From the NCBI RefSeq assembly GCF_003987495.1, contig NZ_NGJU01000001.1, positions 276,744 to 340,743 of the forward strand: 64,000 nucleotides of DNA, given 5' to 3'. Origin of the DNA: Vagococcus salmoninarum. Its GTDB lineage: Bacteria > Bacillota > Bacilli > Lactobacillales > Vagococcaceae. The notes below the pieces were generated by a model, which was not told where the DNA came from, did not search any database, and saw only the letters and a list, made by a program, of their open reading frames with translations. This document shows, one piece after another, positions 42,225 through 49,778 of this stretch (the first letter of the stretch is position 1; every line of letters starts with the position of its first letter). Made by a program: the position numbers and the translations under genes.

Positions 42225-42815
42225 TCAACTAGTAGTTGTCTTTAGTTGTAGTAGATAAGAGGCTAATAAGCTGAGGCTAAATAAACAATTCAAAAAAAGC
42301 ATACTCCAAAAATAATAAGTTAAGTATTTCTGAGAGAGCCAGTAAAAACCTAAGTAATAACTAGCAACTAAGCCTAAATAAAGACAAGTGATAATAAGGT
42401 ATTGTTTAGTTGAGTGGTGAAAGTTAAAAAACTCGGTAGTATATAAATACAAAAGAAGATTTAAACCAAACCCAACAAGGTTCAGCCATTTTTTTAAAAG
42501 GAGGACTTCAGTGATTTTTTTTTGTGACTGTTCCAAAGAAGGCTCTGGCGCTAAAAATCTTTCTAATTTTACAGGATGTTCAGTAACAACTGAACTTGAA
42601 GGCGTTTCAAGAAGATCTGAGCCAATCAGTGTTTCGAGGGAAGTCTCAAAAATTAAAGCTAAGGCTTTAATCGTTAAAATATCAGGAATACTTCGGTCGT
42701 TTTCCCACTTAGAAATCGCTTGGGGAGAAATATTCAACATTTTCCCAAGGGCGACTTGAGAAAGTTGTTGCTCCTTTCGCAAAGCTTTGATGTTTTGTCC
42801 AAGACTGTTTGCCAT
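42225..42815 (-). CDS. XRE-family regulator with C-terminal membrane helices
   Basis: The start is ATG at 42815 (minus strand), after AAGGAGG; a longer reading with eight extra residues lacks a ribosome-binding site. The protein is 196 aa. The N-terminal Cro/CI helix-turn-helix (about 3-60) is LGQNIKALRKEQQLSQVALGKMLNISPQAISKWENDRSIPD. A linker (about 70-110) is followed by four short hydrophobic helices (about 112-190). Such membrane-tethered XRE proteins may sense envelope stress. It lies 98 bp upstream of the bacteriocin gene on the same strand and may control it (inference). Confidence 0.85.
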   Translation of the reverse strand: MANSLGQNIKALRKEQQLSQVALGKMLNISPQAISKWENDRSIPDILTIKALALIFETSLETLIGSDLLETPSSSVVTEHPVKLERFLAPEPSLEQSQKKITEVLLLKKWLNLVGFGLNLLLYLYTTEFFNFHHSTKQYLIITCLYLGLVASYYLGFYWLSQKYLTYYFWSMLFLNCLFSLSLLASYLLQLKTTTS

Positions 42816-43108
42816 AAAATCCTCCTTAATGATGGTCACATGTTTAGTAGTTAGCTAACTCATAGCTAATAAGCAATCAAGTTGGTTGAAGTCACAGTAA
42901 GTGAATCGTTAGTCTAATTAAAAAAAGTTTAAAACGACGGTTAAATGATTTCATTGAAATCATAACAAATGTTATAAGTAAAAGTAAATATATTTTTCCA
43001 TAAATAAGAAAAAATATAGTCTATCAAACAAGCTTAGTCAAAAATAAAAAAACAGCAACTAGGAACTGTTTACACAGTTTCTAGTTGCTGTTATTCTCTT
43101 TACTTCAC
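42816..43108. other. Intergenic stretch next to the island
   Basis: No gene is seen. Near the left it must contain the leftward promoter of the XRE gene (an AT-rich run at 42900-43020). Its right end holds the long terminator at 43043-43092. Before island integration this DNA lay directly downstream of ssrA. Confidence 0.6.
43043..43092 (-). terminator. Probable original ssrA terminator, displaced by the island
   Basis: A 19-bp stem, AACAGCAACTAG-G-AACTGT paired with ACAGTT-T-CTAGTTGCTGTT, with a 4-nt loop is followed on the minus strand by a T-rich run. It lies 17 bp outside attL, in the right orientation to have terminated ssrA before integration. Confidence 0.75.
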
Positions 43109-43126
43109 AATGGAAGCGGCGGGAGT
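43109..43126. repeat. attL core (18-bp direct repeat)
   Basis: AATGGAAGCGGCGGGAGT is identical to 56512-56529. The shared flank ACTTCACA just outside differs only by a 2-base indel. This copy is followed by unrelated sequence, so it is the remnant copy; the intact tmRNA end is at the other side. Confidence 0.92.
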
Positions 43127-43197
43127 TAAGCCCATTAAGCAATATATAGTTGATATACCAGTGGTTACACAGGTTTTATTGCTATTTTTTAAGTAGC

Positions 43198-43219
43198 TAA
43201 ATGCCATATTAAATGCCAT
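43198..43219. repeat. Integrase arm-type sites, left end
   Basis: Two direct copies of TAAATGCCAT lie 12 bp apart (43198-43207, 43210-43219), between the integrase stop codon and attL. Three more copies lie at the right end, in the same orientation. Confidence 0.75.
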
Positions 43220-43223
43220 TGAC

Positions 43224-44369
43224 TTAATAATTCATGTAATTGGCGAAGTCTAAAGCTGTTTTTTCTTTAGATTTTTCTGATACATGAGTGTAAATATTCA
43301 TGGTTGTTTGTATGTCACTATGTCCTAATCTTTCTTGAACTCGTTCTAGCGGAACACCAGCTTCAAAAAGTAGACTACAATGTGTATGTCTGAAACCATG
43401 AGTTGTTATTTTTTTAAGGTCATGTTTGTTTTGACAAGCAACTAACCATTTTCTTGTTTTGGTTGGCTGCAGGAAACTATTTTGCTCATTGCTGAAAACT
43501 AACTGATCGCTGTTTAATGTATTATAACCAAGGATCATATATTCTTTCTTTTGTATTTTTCGCCATTGCTGGAGAATAATAATTGTTTCATCATCTAAGG
43601 AGATGGAACGTAAAGAATTTTTAGTTTTTGGTGTCTGAACAACTAACCTAGAATCTTTGCCCCTAGATAGTGTTTTATTAATGGATAAGGAGCAGTCTTT
43701 AAAGTTGATGTCTTTCCATGTCAGAGCTAAGAGTTCTCCTTTCCTCATTCCAGTGTAGGTCAAAACTCGAAACAATGTATAAGCCTTGAAATGTTTGTCT
43801 GACTTCATACATTCAAGAAAGTGAATAACTTCTTGCTTATTATAGAAATTAGATGGCTCAATTTTAGAGTGTTTTTCAATCTTTACTGGCACAGTTACAC
43901 CATTACAGGGGTTTTTATCAATCAAACCTAATGTAAGAGCATAATCGAAAACCAATGAGGTATAATTAAATGTCATTTTAAATCGTTTCAGCTTCTTAAA
44001 AAGTTGGTTGATAAATTTTTGACAGGTTAGAATATCAATCTTTTCAATTCTCATTTTAGAAAAATAAGGCAAAATATGATTTCTAAACAGTCGTTCAGTT
44101 TTTACAAAGCTACTTTCTTTTACAGTGTTTTCATAGTTCTTGATCCATATAGTATAAACATCTTGGTAAGTGTCTAGTACTTGCGTTTTAAAGCCGTTCT
44201 TTTCAATTTCTAGCTGTAATCTAGATTTTGATAGGGTGGCTTCTTTTTTTGTTTTAAAGCCTGATCGTGTCGTTTTGATACGTCTGCCAGTGATGGGGTC
44301 GGTACCAACGTACAACTGGAACTTATAGAAAGTCCCTTTTTTGTTTGTGTATTTTTGAATAGCTGACAT
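43224..44369 (-). CDS. int: Tyrosine integrase of the island
   Basis: This is a 381-aa phage-type integrase. The N-terminal Arm-DNA-binding region (about 1-55) has KKGTFYKFQLYVGTDPITGRRIKTTRSGF, the SAM-like core-binding domain lies at about 60-160, and the catalytic domain at about 175-375 carries the Arg (TYTGMRKGELLALTWKD), the H-x-x-R box (THGFRHTHCSLL), and the Tyr nucleophile in MNIYTHVSEKSKE. It recombines attP with the ssrA 3' end. The gene is at the left edge, pointing at attL, with arm sites just beyond its stop. AGGAGAG precedes the start. Confidence 0.95.
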   Translation of the reverse strand: MSAIQKYTNKKGTFYKFQLYVGTDPITGRRIKTTRSGFKTKKEATLSKSRLQLEIEKNGFKTQVLDTYQDVYTIWIKNYENTVKESSFVKTERLFRNHILPYFSKMRIEKIDILTCQKFINQLFKKLKRFKMTFNYTSLVFDYALTLGLIDKNPCNGVTVPVKIEKHSKIEPSNFYNKQEVIHFLECMKSDKHFKAYTLFRVLTYTGMRKGELLALTWKDINFKDCSLSINKTLSRGKDSRLVVQTPKTKNSLRSISLDDETIIILQQWRKIQKKEYMILGYNTLNSDQLVFSNEQNSFLQPTKTRKWLVACQNKHDLKKITTHGFRHTHCSLLFEAGVPLERVQERLGHSDIQTTMNIYTHVSEKSKEKTALDFANYMNY

Positions 44370-44386
44370 ATATTTCTCTCCTAGTC

Positions 44387-44400
44387 GCTTGTGGGAGGCA
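44387..44400. repeat. Island motif GCTTGTGGGAGGCA, copy 1
   Basis: This is the first of three copies of TTGTGGGAGGCA in the island. It lies in the 44-bp gap between the repressor and integrase genes. Confidence 0.6.
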
Positions 44401-44413
44401 ATAGGGAGATTAA

Positions 44414-45022
44414 TTATTCATCAAAGAGCACGTCTAATATTTTTGAAATTTTTTCCCTATCTTGGGAAGTCAGTTTTTTCCCTTTATAGTAAAGAGAGGT
44501 GTTTCCATAACTATCAAAACCGCCTTTTGTCTTAGTTTGACGTTGATAGTCGTATTTTAATATTCGTTCTAGATCGTTGAAGTTATCGTATCCATAAAAA
44601 TTCCCTCTTATTTGTGAATGTTCACTATTCATATATGTAGTTATAAATTCACCATCTTTTAAAGGCGCTGTCCAACTTTCGTCTATGCCATTTATAAATT
44701 CATGAAGAGGAATAACTTTTGAAGTTTCATGTTGCTCTTCAGTAAGAGCATGAGCAAGTTCATTTCTTTCTTTAGTGTAACCAGCACGTTCTAAGAGATT
44801 TATATATATGTATTGAAACGCTCCTGGATCGCCAATGGTAAAAAATCTAGCTATTTTTTCAAGTATTTCAATACGTGGATTCATCTTGTTAGCATTTTCT
44901 AAATCAGAAATGAAGCTTTTTGATACTCCAAGATAGCTTGCTAGTTCTTCATTACTAACTTCTTTTCCTCTTAATTCTTTTATGTATTTCCCAAGTTCAA
45001 TCATTTTAGGGTATTTAGCCAT
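44414..45022 (-). CDS. CI/Stl-like island repressor (XRE helix-turn-helix, no peptidase domain)
   Basis: The start is ATG at 45022, eight bases after AAGGAG; longer readings lack correct spacing. The protein is 202 aa. The N-terminal helix-turn-helix (about 5-62) is LGKYIKELRGKEVSNEELASYLGVSKSFISDLENANKMNPR. The C-terminal half has no LexA/CI-type Ser-Lys autopeptidase motif, so it should not be cleaved after DNA damage. In PICIs such repressors are lifted by binding a helper-phage protein. It is divergent from the Cro-like gene across an operator-rich region. The helper antirepressor is unknown. Confidence 0.82.
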   Translation of the reverse strand: MAKYPKMIELGKYIKELRGKEVSNEELASYLGVSKSFISDLENANKMNPRIEILEKIARFFTIGDPGAFQYIYINLLERAGYTKERNELAHALTEEQHETSKVIPLHEFINGIDESWTAPLKDGEFITTYMNSEHSQIRGNFYGYDNFNDLERILKYDYQRQTKTKGGFDSYGNTSLYYKGKKLTSQDREKISKILDVLFDE

Positions 45023-45070
45023 AGTCATTACTCCTTTATTTTTATAGTTATATCGTACCACTATTCCCAT

Positions 45071-45180
45071 TTCAGAACAATACTAAATAAAAGTTTTGAT
45101 TTAACTGTTGCAGTTTTGTTTTTAAAATGCTATTATGAAATTGTTCTTGAATTAGAACTTGCGGGATGGTGAGTTCTGAA
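45071..45180. promoter_or_regulatory. Divergent genetic-switch region with operators
   Basis: Rightward promoter: -35 TTGCAG (45108-45113), 17-bp spacer, -10 TATTAT (45131-45136). At its start point lies the perfect dyad GTTCT-TGAATT-AGAAC (45143-45158). Further half-like sites are GTTCTGAA (45173-45180) and its complement TTCAGAAC (45071-45078) at the repressor side. The recurring TTC(A)AGAAC motif is the likely operator for the repressor and/or the Cro-like protein. Confidence 0.65.
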
Positions 45181-45206
45181 ATGGAAAGAAAAAAGGGGGT
45201 GGGAAA

Positions 45207-45422
45207 ATGAAAATAGCACCAAATAAGAAAGAAATTCAAATTTCAATGATTAAGAAAGGAGTAAATCAAAAGGAAGTTTCTTTGAAAGTAGGTTTAACAC
45301 CATCTGCTTTTTCAAATTTTATAAATGGACGAACTTCGGTATCGTCATCTAAAGCTAAAAAGATATCTGACTATTTAGAAAAAGATTTTGAAACACTATT
45401 TATTCTTAAAGAAAGGGAGTGA
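45207..45422 (+). CDS. Cro-like small helix-turn-helix protein
   Basis: This 71-aa protein is almost entirely a lambda-type helix-turn-helix (EIQISMIKKGVNQKEVSLKVGLTPSAFSNFINGRTSVSS). It follows GGGGGTGGG and is the first gene of the rightward operon, so it is probably the antagonist of the CI-like repressor at the shared operators. No other domain is present. Confidence 0.8.
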   Translation: MKIAPNKKEIQISMIKKGVNQKEVSLKVGLTPSAFSNFINGRTSVSSSKAKKISDYLEKDFETLFILKERE

Positions 45423-45426
45423 GCCT

Positions 45427-45705
45427 ATGGAATTAAAAATCGACAATCTAGAATTATCGAAACAAGCAACAATTCAAATAGTAGACGGTGTTTTAACCAA
45501 TATCGAACCACTGGTAAAAAAGCACTTAAATCTTTATAACGCTAAAGAGTACCTAACTTTAGGAGAGACAGCAAGTTATCTTTCAATCTCACGAGGTAGT
45601 TTAGGTAATCTTATCAAAGATGGTCTACCGGTCATAAAAATAGGTAAGCTTCAAAAAATCAAAAAGACAGATTTAGAAAAATATTTAGAGCAGTACAAAA
45701 ATTAA
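45427..45705 (+). CDS. Helix-turn-helix protein, excisionase-like
   Basis: The chosen start is ATG at 45427, preceded by AGGGAG (within the Cro-like gene end) and 4 bp after that gene's stop. The protein is 92 aa. The C-terminal half is an excisionase/MerR-type winged helix (LTLGETASYLSISRGSLGNLIKDGLPVIKIGKLQKIKKTDLEKYL), the N-terminal half being helical and unrecognised. It could be the Xis for island excision or an AlpA-like activator. Which of the two is not decided by sequence. Confidence 0.72.
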   Translation: MELKIDNLELSKQATIQIVDGVLTNIEPLVKKHLNLYNAKEYLTLGETASYLSISRGSLGNLIKDGLPVIKIGKLQKIKKTDLEKYLEQYKN

Positions 45706-45707
45706 AT

Positions 45708-45721
45708 GCTTGTGGGAGGCA
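45708..45721. repeat. Island motif GCTTGTGGGAGGCA, copy 2
   Basis: This copy lies immediately after the excisionase-like gene. It is identical over 14 bp to the copy at 44387-44400. Confidence 0.6.
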
Positions 45722-45758
45722 TAAGAACTTTATCAATAAAAGAAAGGATATATATATT

Positions 45759-45896
45759 ATGACTTATGAAGAACAGGCGAAAATAATTCTAATAAATTTG
45801 GATAAGGTTATTCAAGTAAATTGGAACTTAGAAAATTATTTAGTTCCAGCAGTAATTAAAGGATTAAAAGAAATTGAAAAAAACACTAAAGGATAG
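45759..45896 (+). CDS. Small island ORF, 45 aa, unknown
   Basis: ATG at 45759 follows GAAAGGA by eight bases and the frame encodes 45 aa (begins MTYEEQAKIILINLDKVI, ends KEIEKNTKG). The composition is that of a helical acidic/basic phage protein. Position among early island genes and a proper start signal support it. No family is recognised. Confidence 0.55.
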   Translation: MTYEEQAKIILINLDKVIQVNWNLENYLVPAVIKGLKEIEKNTKG

Positions 45897-45989
45897 CAGT
45901 CCAATAGTGTTATGGGTAAAGATATTCGCAATGTTTTTACCCCTCAATTGTACCACAGTTGCGACAAAAAACGAAAGAGGGAAAAAGAA

Positions 45990-46265
45990 ATGAAAAATAA
46001 AAAAGTATCAGATTATGCGTGTGAGGTTGCGGATGTTACAAGTCAAATAGGACTACTAGAAAACTATTTAAGTTGTTTAGCTTTACAGGGAAGTCAGAAA
46101 AATCATGAGTTAGTATTATTTTCCTTATTTAATGAGAAAGGCTTATCGAATGCCACGGAATCATTAAAGATGATGAGTGAAAAAATTCAAAGTATCGCTG
46201 ACATTCTAGTGGATTGCGAAGCAGAGGTAGTGAGAGGTGAGACTTATGGAATTACTCACTCTTAA
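45990..46265 (+). CDS. Small island protein, 91 aa, unknown
   Basis: The start is ATG at 45990 after GAGGG; the open frame extends 26 codons upstream but without a start signal. It is predicted largely helical (VSDYACEVADVTSQIGLLENYL, ATESLKMMSEKIQSIADIL), without a known motif. It overlaps the prim-pol gene by 20 bp and is therefore translationally coupled to replication functions. It could be a replication or interference accessory; nothing more can be said. Confidence 0.65.
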   Translation: MKNKKVSDYACEVADVTSQIGLLENYLSCLALQGSQKNHELVLFSLFNEKGLSNATESLKMMSEKIQSIADILVDCEAEVVRGETYGITHS

Positions 46266-47085
46266 AGCAGCACTAAGTTATGCGGAAAATAGTTATCCAA
46301 TCATACCATTATATCCAAATACTAAAATACCTTGTAAAACTAGTGATTTCTCGAATGGTTTTCATTCAGCGACAACTAACCAAGAAATGATTTTAGATCA
46401 TTGGAATCAAGAAAAAAACGTATCATGCAATATAGGTTTACAGGTTGGAAAAGAAACAGGTCTAGTTATCCTTGATATTGATGTCCATGGTGAAAATGGT
46501 TTTGAAACATTAGAAGTGCTAGAAAATCACTTTGAGAAGTTGCCCAATACTTTGATTATTGATACTCCTACAGGAGGAAGACATTACTATTTTAATTATC
46601 CGAGTAATGTTACGATCCAACGTCAAATTAACGCCTTCAAAGGAATAGATATTTTAGTAGACGGATATGTGGTAGCACCACCTTCTCATATAGATGGGAA
46701 AGCATATAAAAGAATAAGCGGTAAATTACCAGAGTTAGCCGAGTTTCCTCAATTTTTACTAGATTCCTTAGAAGCAAGTGCGGATAATTACCCATCTAGT
46801 AAGTTGGAAATGCCACAGAATCAACCTATGACACAAGGGAAACCGAAGTATACGGCAAAATTCTTAACTGAAATGGTTGAAGGTTCAAAGACTGGTGGTA
46901 GAAATGATTTTCTTATGAGATTTATAGCCAAGTGCTTATCCTTAGGAACTGACTTAGAGACAATCTATACCTTAGTTTTAGTTGTAAATGATAATTTCAT
47001 TGACGTACCACTTGATGAAAAAGAAGTAAATACTATTTTTAAAAGTATTGTGAAAAAGCACTTACAGAAAGTAAAAAGCATTTAA
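46246..47085 (+). CDS. Bifunctional primase-polymerase (prim-pol domain) protein
   Basis: The preferred start is ATG at 46246, eight bases after AGAGGTGAG (a GTG 9 bases earlier is possible). The protein is 279 aa. The N-terminal prim-pol domain (about 1-165) has the catalytic acid pair in VILDIDVHG, TPTGGRHYYFNY (conserved His), and GIDILVDGYVVAPPS. The C-terminal part (about 205-275) is a primase C-terminal-like helical domain (GGRNDFLMRFIAKCLSLG). It synthesises primers for island replication and works with the helicase encoded 18 bp downstream. This pairing is common in PICIs and plasmids. Confidence 0.88.
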   Translation: MELLTLKAALSYAENSYPIIPLYPNTKIPCKTSDFSNGFHSATTNQEMILDHWNQEKNVSCNIGLQVGKETGLVILDIDVHGENGFETLEVLENHFEKLPNTLIIDTPTGGRHYYFNYPSNVTIQRQINAFKGIDILVDGYVVAPPSHIDGKAYKRISGKLPELAEFPQFLLDSLEASADNYPSSKLEMPQNQPMTQGKPKYTAKFLTEMVEGSKTGGRNDFLMRFIAKCLSLGTDLETIYTLVLVVNDNFIDVPLDEKEVNTIFKSIVKKHLQKVKSI

Positions 47086-47103
47086 AGAAAGTGGGGTGAT
47101 TAC

Positions 47104-48519
47104 TTGAAAGAAGTGAATGAAAATATTGTTGAGTTTATTCAAAAAGCTAAACCAGCGTTAGAAAAAAAAATTTCAGATACGCCAAGTTGGTTAGTTACTG
47201 ATGAAAAAGGGGTAGAAAAAGTAGTTGCTCAAAAATTAGCTCATGTCCTTATGAAAGAAATACCAATCATCAGAGTGAGTTCCTTCTCACAGGGCGCAAG
47301 ATTCGACAAGGTGACAGGTACATGGCGAATGGATAACTTATCCGAGTATTTGGACAGTGTCATTACAGACGAGCTAGAGAGCGTGGGCAAGTGGTCTCAA
47401 AGCAAACTAGCCGAGGTCAAACGATTTATTATGATTAAAACGTATGATAGAGAAGCAAAAAGCAATCCGTTTGACCACAGTAAGCCACATCTTGTTAGTT
47501 TTAAAAATGGTACTTACAATTTTAAGACGCAGCAGTTGCAGCCGCACAATCCAAAAGATTACATTTTCCAAAGTCATAATTTTGAGTTGGATATAAATGA
47601 AGAACACCTACCAACTAAAACATTATCTTGGCTTGAAGAGTTAACTGGAGATAATACAAGCGCCAAGTATTTAATTGAAATGATAGGTTACTGCTTTTAT
47701 AGAAGCTATGCGCCCTTTCAGTCCATTACTATATTAATTGGTGCAGGAGGGAATGGGAAATCAGTTTTCTTGAATCACTTAACAAAGGTCTTAAATGATG
47801 AAAATGTTTCTAACGCTTCATTGACTGATCTAGGTAACAAAAATAATAGATTTGCTACCAGTATGTTATATCAAAAGTTAGCTAATATATTCGCTGATAT
47901 TTCAGCAGATTTCATAGATTCGACAGGATTGTTAAAAGCATTGACCGGAAACGATATGTTATTTGCAGAATATAAGGGGCAAGATCCTTTTATGTTTAAG
48001 AACTTTGCTAAATTGATATTTTCGGCCAATACTCTCCCGCAATTTAATGATTTTAGTTTGGGATTTGACCGCAGATTATACGTTGTACCATTCAACGTTG
48101 TGATAGGCAAAGAGTTTAAGCAAAAACATGATTTAAAAGCGATTGAACAAGAGATACCACAGTTTGCCTACTATTGCTTAAAAGCGTTCAGTGAAGCAAT
48201 GGAACGAGGGCAATTGAGCTTGTCAGAGCCAATGATTAAAGCTAAGGAAGAATGGTTGAAGGAAGCCAATCACTTATCACGATTCATTGATGATTATTGC
48301 AGAATTGATGAAGAAGCTAAGACAGGAGACTCTACTAGAAATATTTTTGATAAGTACCGAGATTTTTGTTTTGATGAAAATATTAAGAGTTTGTCACAGC
48401 CAAAATTCAATCGGCAGCTTGAAAATCTAGGAATAATTAAAAAAACAATACGACAAGATAATACTAGAGTTGCAAGATATATAAAATTATTTTTAAAGAA
48501 TGACTATGATTTAGATTAG
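47104..48519 (+). CDS. Phage P4-type primase C-terminal / SF3 helicase
   Basis: This 471-aa replication protein has start TTG at 47104, six bases after GGGGTGAT. A D5-N-like N-terminal region (about 75-190) precedes an SF3 helicase AAA+ core: Walker A IGAGGNGKSVFL (about 212-223), Walker B-like LANIFADISADF, sensor FAKLIFSANTLPQ and the Arg-finger-like GFDRRLYVVPF. A C-terminal winged-helix-like part (about 395-460) is typical for origin binding. Together with prim-pol it makes island replication independent of the helper. The repeat-rich putative origin lies directly downstream. Confidence 0.9.
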   Translation: MKEVNENIVEFIQKAKPALEKKISDTPSWLVTDEKGVEKVVAQKLAHVLMKEIPIIRVSSFSQGARFDKVTGTWRMDNLSEYLDSVITDELESVGKWSQSKLAEVKRFIMIKTYDREAKSNPFDHSKPHLVSFKNGTYNFKTQQLQPHNPKDYIFQSHNFELDINEEHLPTKTLSWLEELTGDNTSAKYLIEMIGYCFYRSYAPFQSITILIGAGGNGKSVFLNHLTKVLNDENVSNASLTDLGNKNNRFATSMLYQKLANIFADISADFIDSTGLLKALTGNDMLFAEYKGQDPFMFKNFAKLIFSANTLPQFNDFSLGFDRRLYVVPFNVVIGKEFKQKHDLKAIEQEIPQFAYYCLKAFSEAMERGQLSLSEPMIKAKEEWLKEANHLSRFIDDYCRIDEEAKTGDSTRNIFDKYRDFCFDENIKSLSQPKFNRQLENLGIIKKTIRQDNTRVARYIKLFLKNDYDLD

Positions 48520-48546
48520 TTGTTGAGAGCAGAAGTGAGAAAACAC

Positions 48547-48750
48547 CCTACCACTCATGCCATAGGTTGAAAAGGTTGATGTAGCAACGTTTTACTAAGT
48601 CGGTAATAATGGTAAGACCATGCCACCCACTTTTTCAACACCATGCCGGCACGAGTGGTAAAAATGGAGTGGCATGGTCATGGTGTCAAATAAGATGATT
48701 GCAAACGTTGATATAACAGTGTTAGTAAGAGGTGGTAGGGGTGGCATGGC
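48547..48750. other. Putative island replication origin with iteron-like repeats
   Basis: This gene-free stretch of about 300 bp (48520-48821) is dense in repeats. GGCATGG or its complement appears at 48619-48625, 48641-48647, 48670-48676 and 48742-48748, with a partial copy at 48556-48562. A longer direct repeat occurs at 48575-48599 and 48706-48728 (GTTGATGTAGCAACGTTTTA, then its near copy GTTGATATAACA). The region is less AT-rich than its surroundings. Its position just after the helicase gene matches origin positions in SaPI-like islands. Function is inferred. Confidence 0.6.
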
Positions 48751-48821
48751 GTTTCCCCACTACCGACCGCTACAATAAATATCCTTAAATAAATATATTA
48801 AATAATAGAAAGAGTGATGAT

Positions 48822-49184
48822 ATGTTAAACATTATTTCAGTTGATGAAATGCCAAATGAGAAACAAATAGATCAAGCAGAAAGACTTTTATTCTTAACAA
48901 TGGAAGCGACTAAAGATTATGTGGTAAATGAAAAGGAAGGCAGTAAAAGCATTTATGCAAATTTAATGATGGGATTGCTTAACACGTTAAGGAATGATAG
49001 TAATTTCCCAGATGATGTACAAGAGGTGGAACATTTAGTAAATGTTATTTTTCAAGAATATTTAGAAAAAGGAATGCCAAGCGGAAAGCTTGATGACACT
49101 TATAATTTAATGGTACTTAGAATGACAATGGCGCTTGCTTGTAATAAGGAAGTTATGGCGTTATGTAAGAAAGCTTTCAATTAA
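48822..49184 (+). CDS. Island protein, 120 aa, unknown
   Basis: ATG at 48822 is preceded by AGAAAGAG. The protein is predicted all-helical (QIDQAERLLFLTMEATKDYVV, VQEVEHLVNVIFQEYLEKG, LRMTMALACNKEVMALCKKAF), with no signal peptide or known domain. It is the first gene after the putative origin and before the packaging block, the slot where PICIs often keep accessory or helper-interference genes. That role is only positional inference. Confidence 0.65.
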   Translation: MLNIISVDEMPNEKQIDQAERLLFLTMEATKDYVVNEKEGSKSIYANLMMGLLNTLRNDSNFPDDVQEVEHLVNVIFQEYLEKGMPSGKLDDTYNLMVLRMTMALACNKEVMALCKKAFN

Positions 49185-49325
49185 AAGTATAAAAAACAAG
49201 CAAAAGTATTATTTTTTTAAAAGTGAGTTCCAGCATACTGACACAAGGGTTACAGCGATATTGGACTACTTGTGATTATGTAGTGTAATCAACAGTAATC
49301 GAAAGTGAATTTTAAGGAGGAAGAA

Positions 49326-49556
49326 ATGTTAAAACTAGTATGGGTTCCTAAAGAATTTAAAGGTTTCAGTTTTACAGGGTTTCACAATGAAATGAAAGAA
49401 ACAATGAAGGAGGTTAAGAAAAGGCAACATGAGACTCATAAGATGTACGCAGATATGCTTATTATGCAAAATAAAGCGGCTAAACTTTCAGAGGAAGAAG
49501 CTGCTCATAATATTAAAGTAATTGTGGACTGGATGGAAAAAGAATTAGAATTATAA
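49326..49556 (+). CDS. Island protein, 76 aa, unknown, coiled-coil-like
   Basis: The chosen start is ATG at 49326, seven bases after AAGGAGG. It is highly charged and helical (MKETMKEVKKRQHETHKMYADMLIMQNKAAKLSEEEA). The opening stretch VWVPKEFKGFSFTGFHNEM is more hydrophobic. No family is recognised. Its strong ribosome-binding site suggests it is made in quantity. It could be a scaffold-like, size-determining or interference protein, since no other scaffold gene is seen in the island; this is speculation. Confidence 0.62.
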   Translation: MLKLVWVPKEFKGFSFTGFHNEMKETMKEVKKRQHETHKMYADMLIMQNKAAKLSEEEAAHNIKVIVDWMEKELEL

Positions 49557-49574
49557 ACTAAAGGAGAGAAAATA

Positions 49575-49778
49575 ATGATAAACATTGAGAAACAAAAATA
49601 CGATGAAGCGATGGATTTAATTGACGAACTACTAAGGCTTTCAATCTACGGAGAGTCTGATGAGAATTACGAACATAAGGTACGTGAAGCTTTGAGGTTA
49701 GCAGTTGAACTATTAGATGATGGTACAGACAGAGAAATTTATCGAAAACACAAAGGACTTAATGAAACCCAAAATTAG
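49575..49778 (+). CDS. Island protein, 67 aa, unknown
   Basis: ATG at 49575 follows AAGGAGAG. It is a short acidic helical protein (YDEAMDLIDELLRLSIYGESDENYEHKVREALRLAVELLDD). The end overlaps the HNH gene start by 17 bp. No domain is recognised. Confidence 0.62.
   Translation: MINIEKQKYDEAMDLIDELLRLSIYGESDENYEHKVREALRLAVELLDDGTDREIYRKHKGLNETQN

Noticed and set aside
42511-42759. Plus-strand reading frame opposite the XRE gene
   Set aside because: It is a shadow of the helix-turn-helix gene on the other strand, without start signals.
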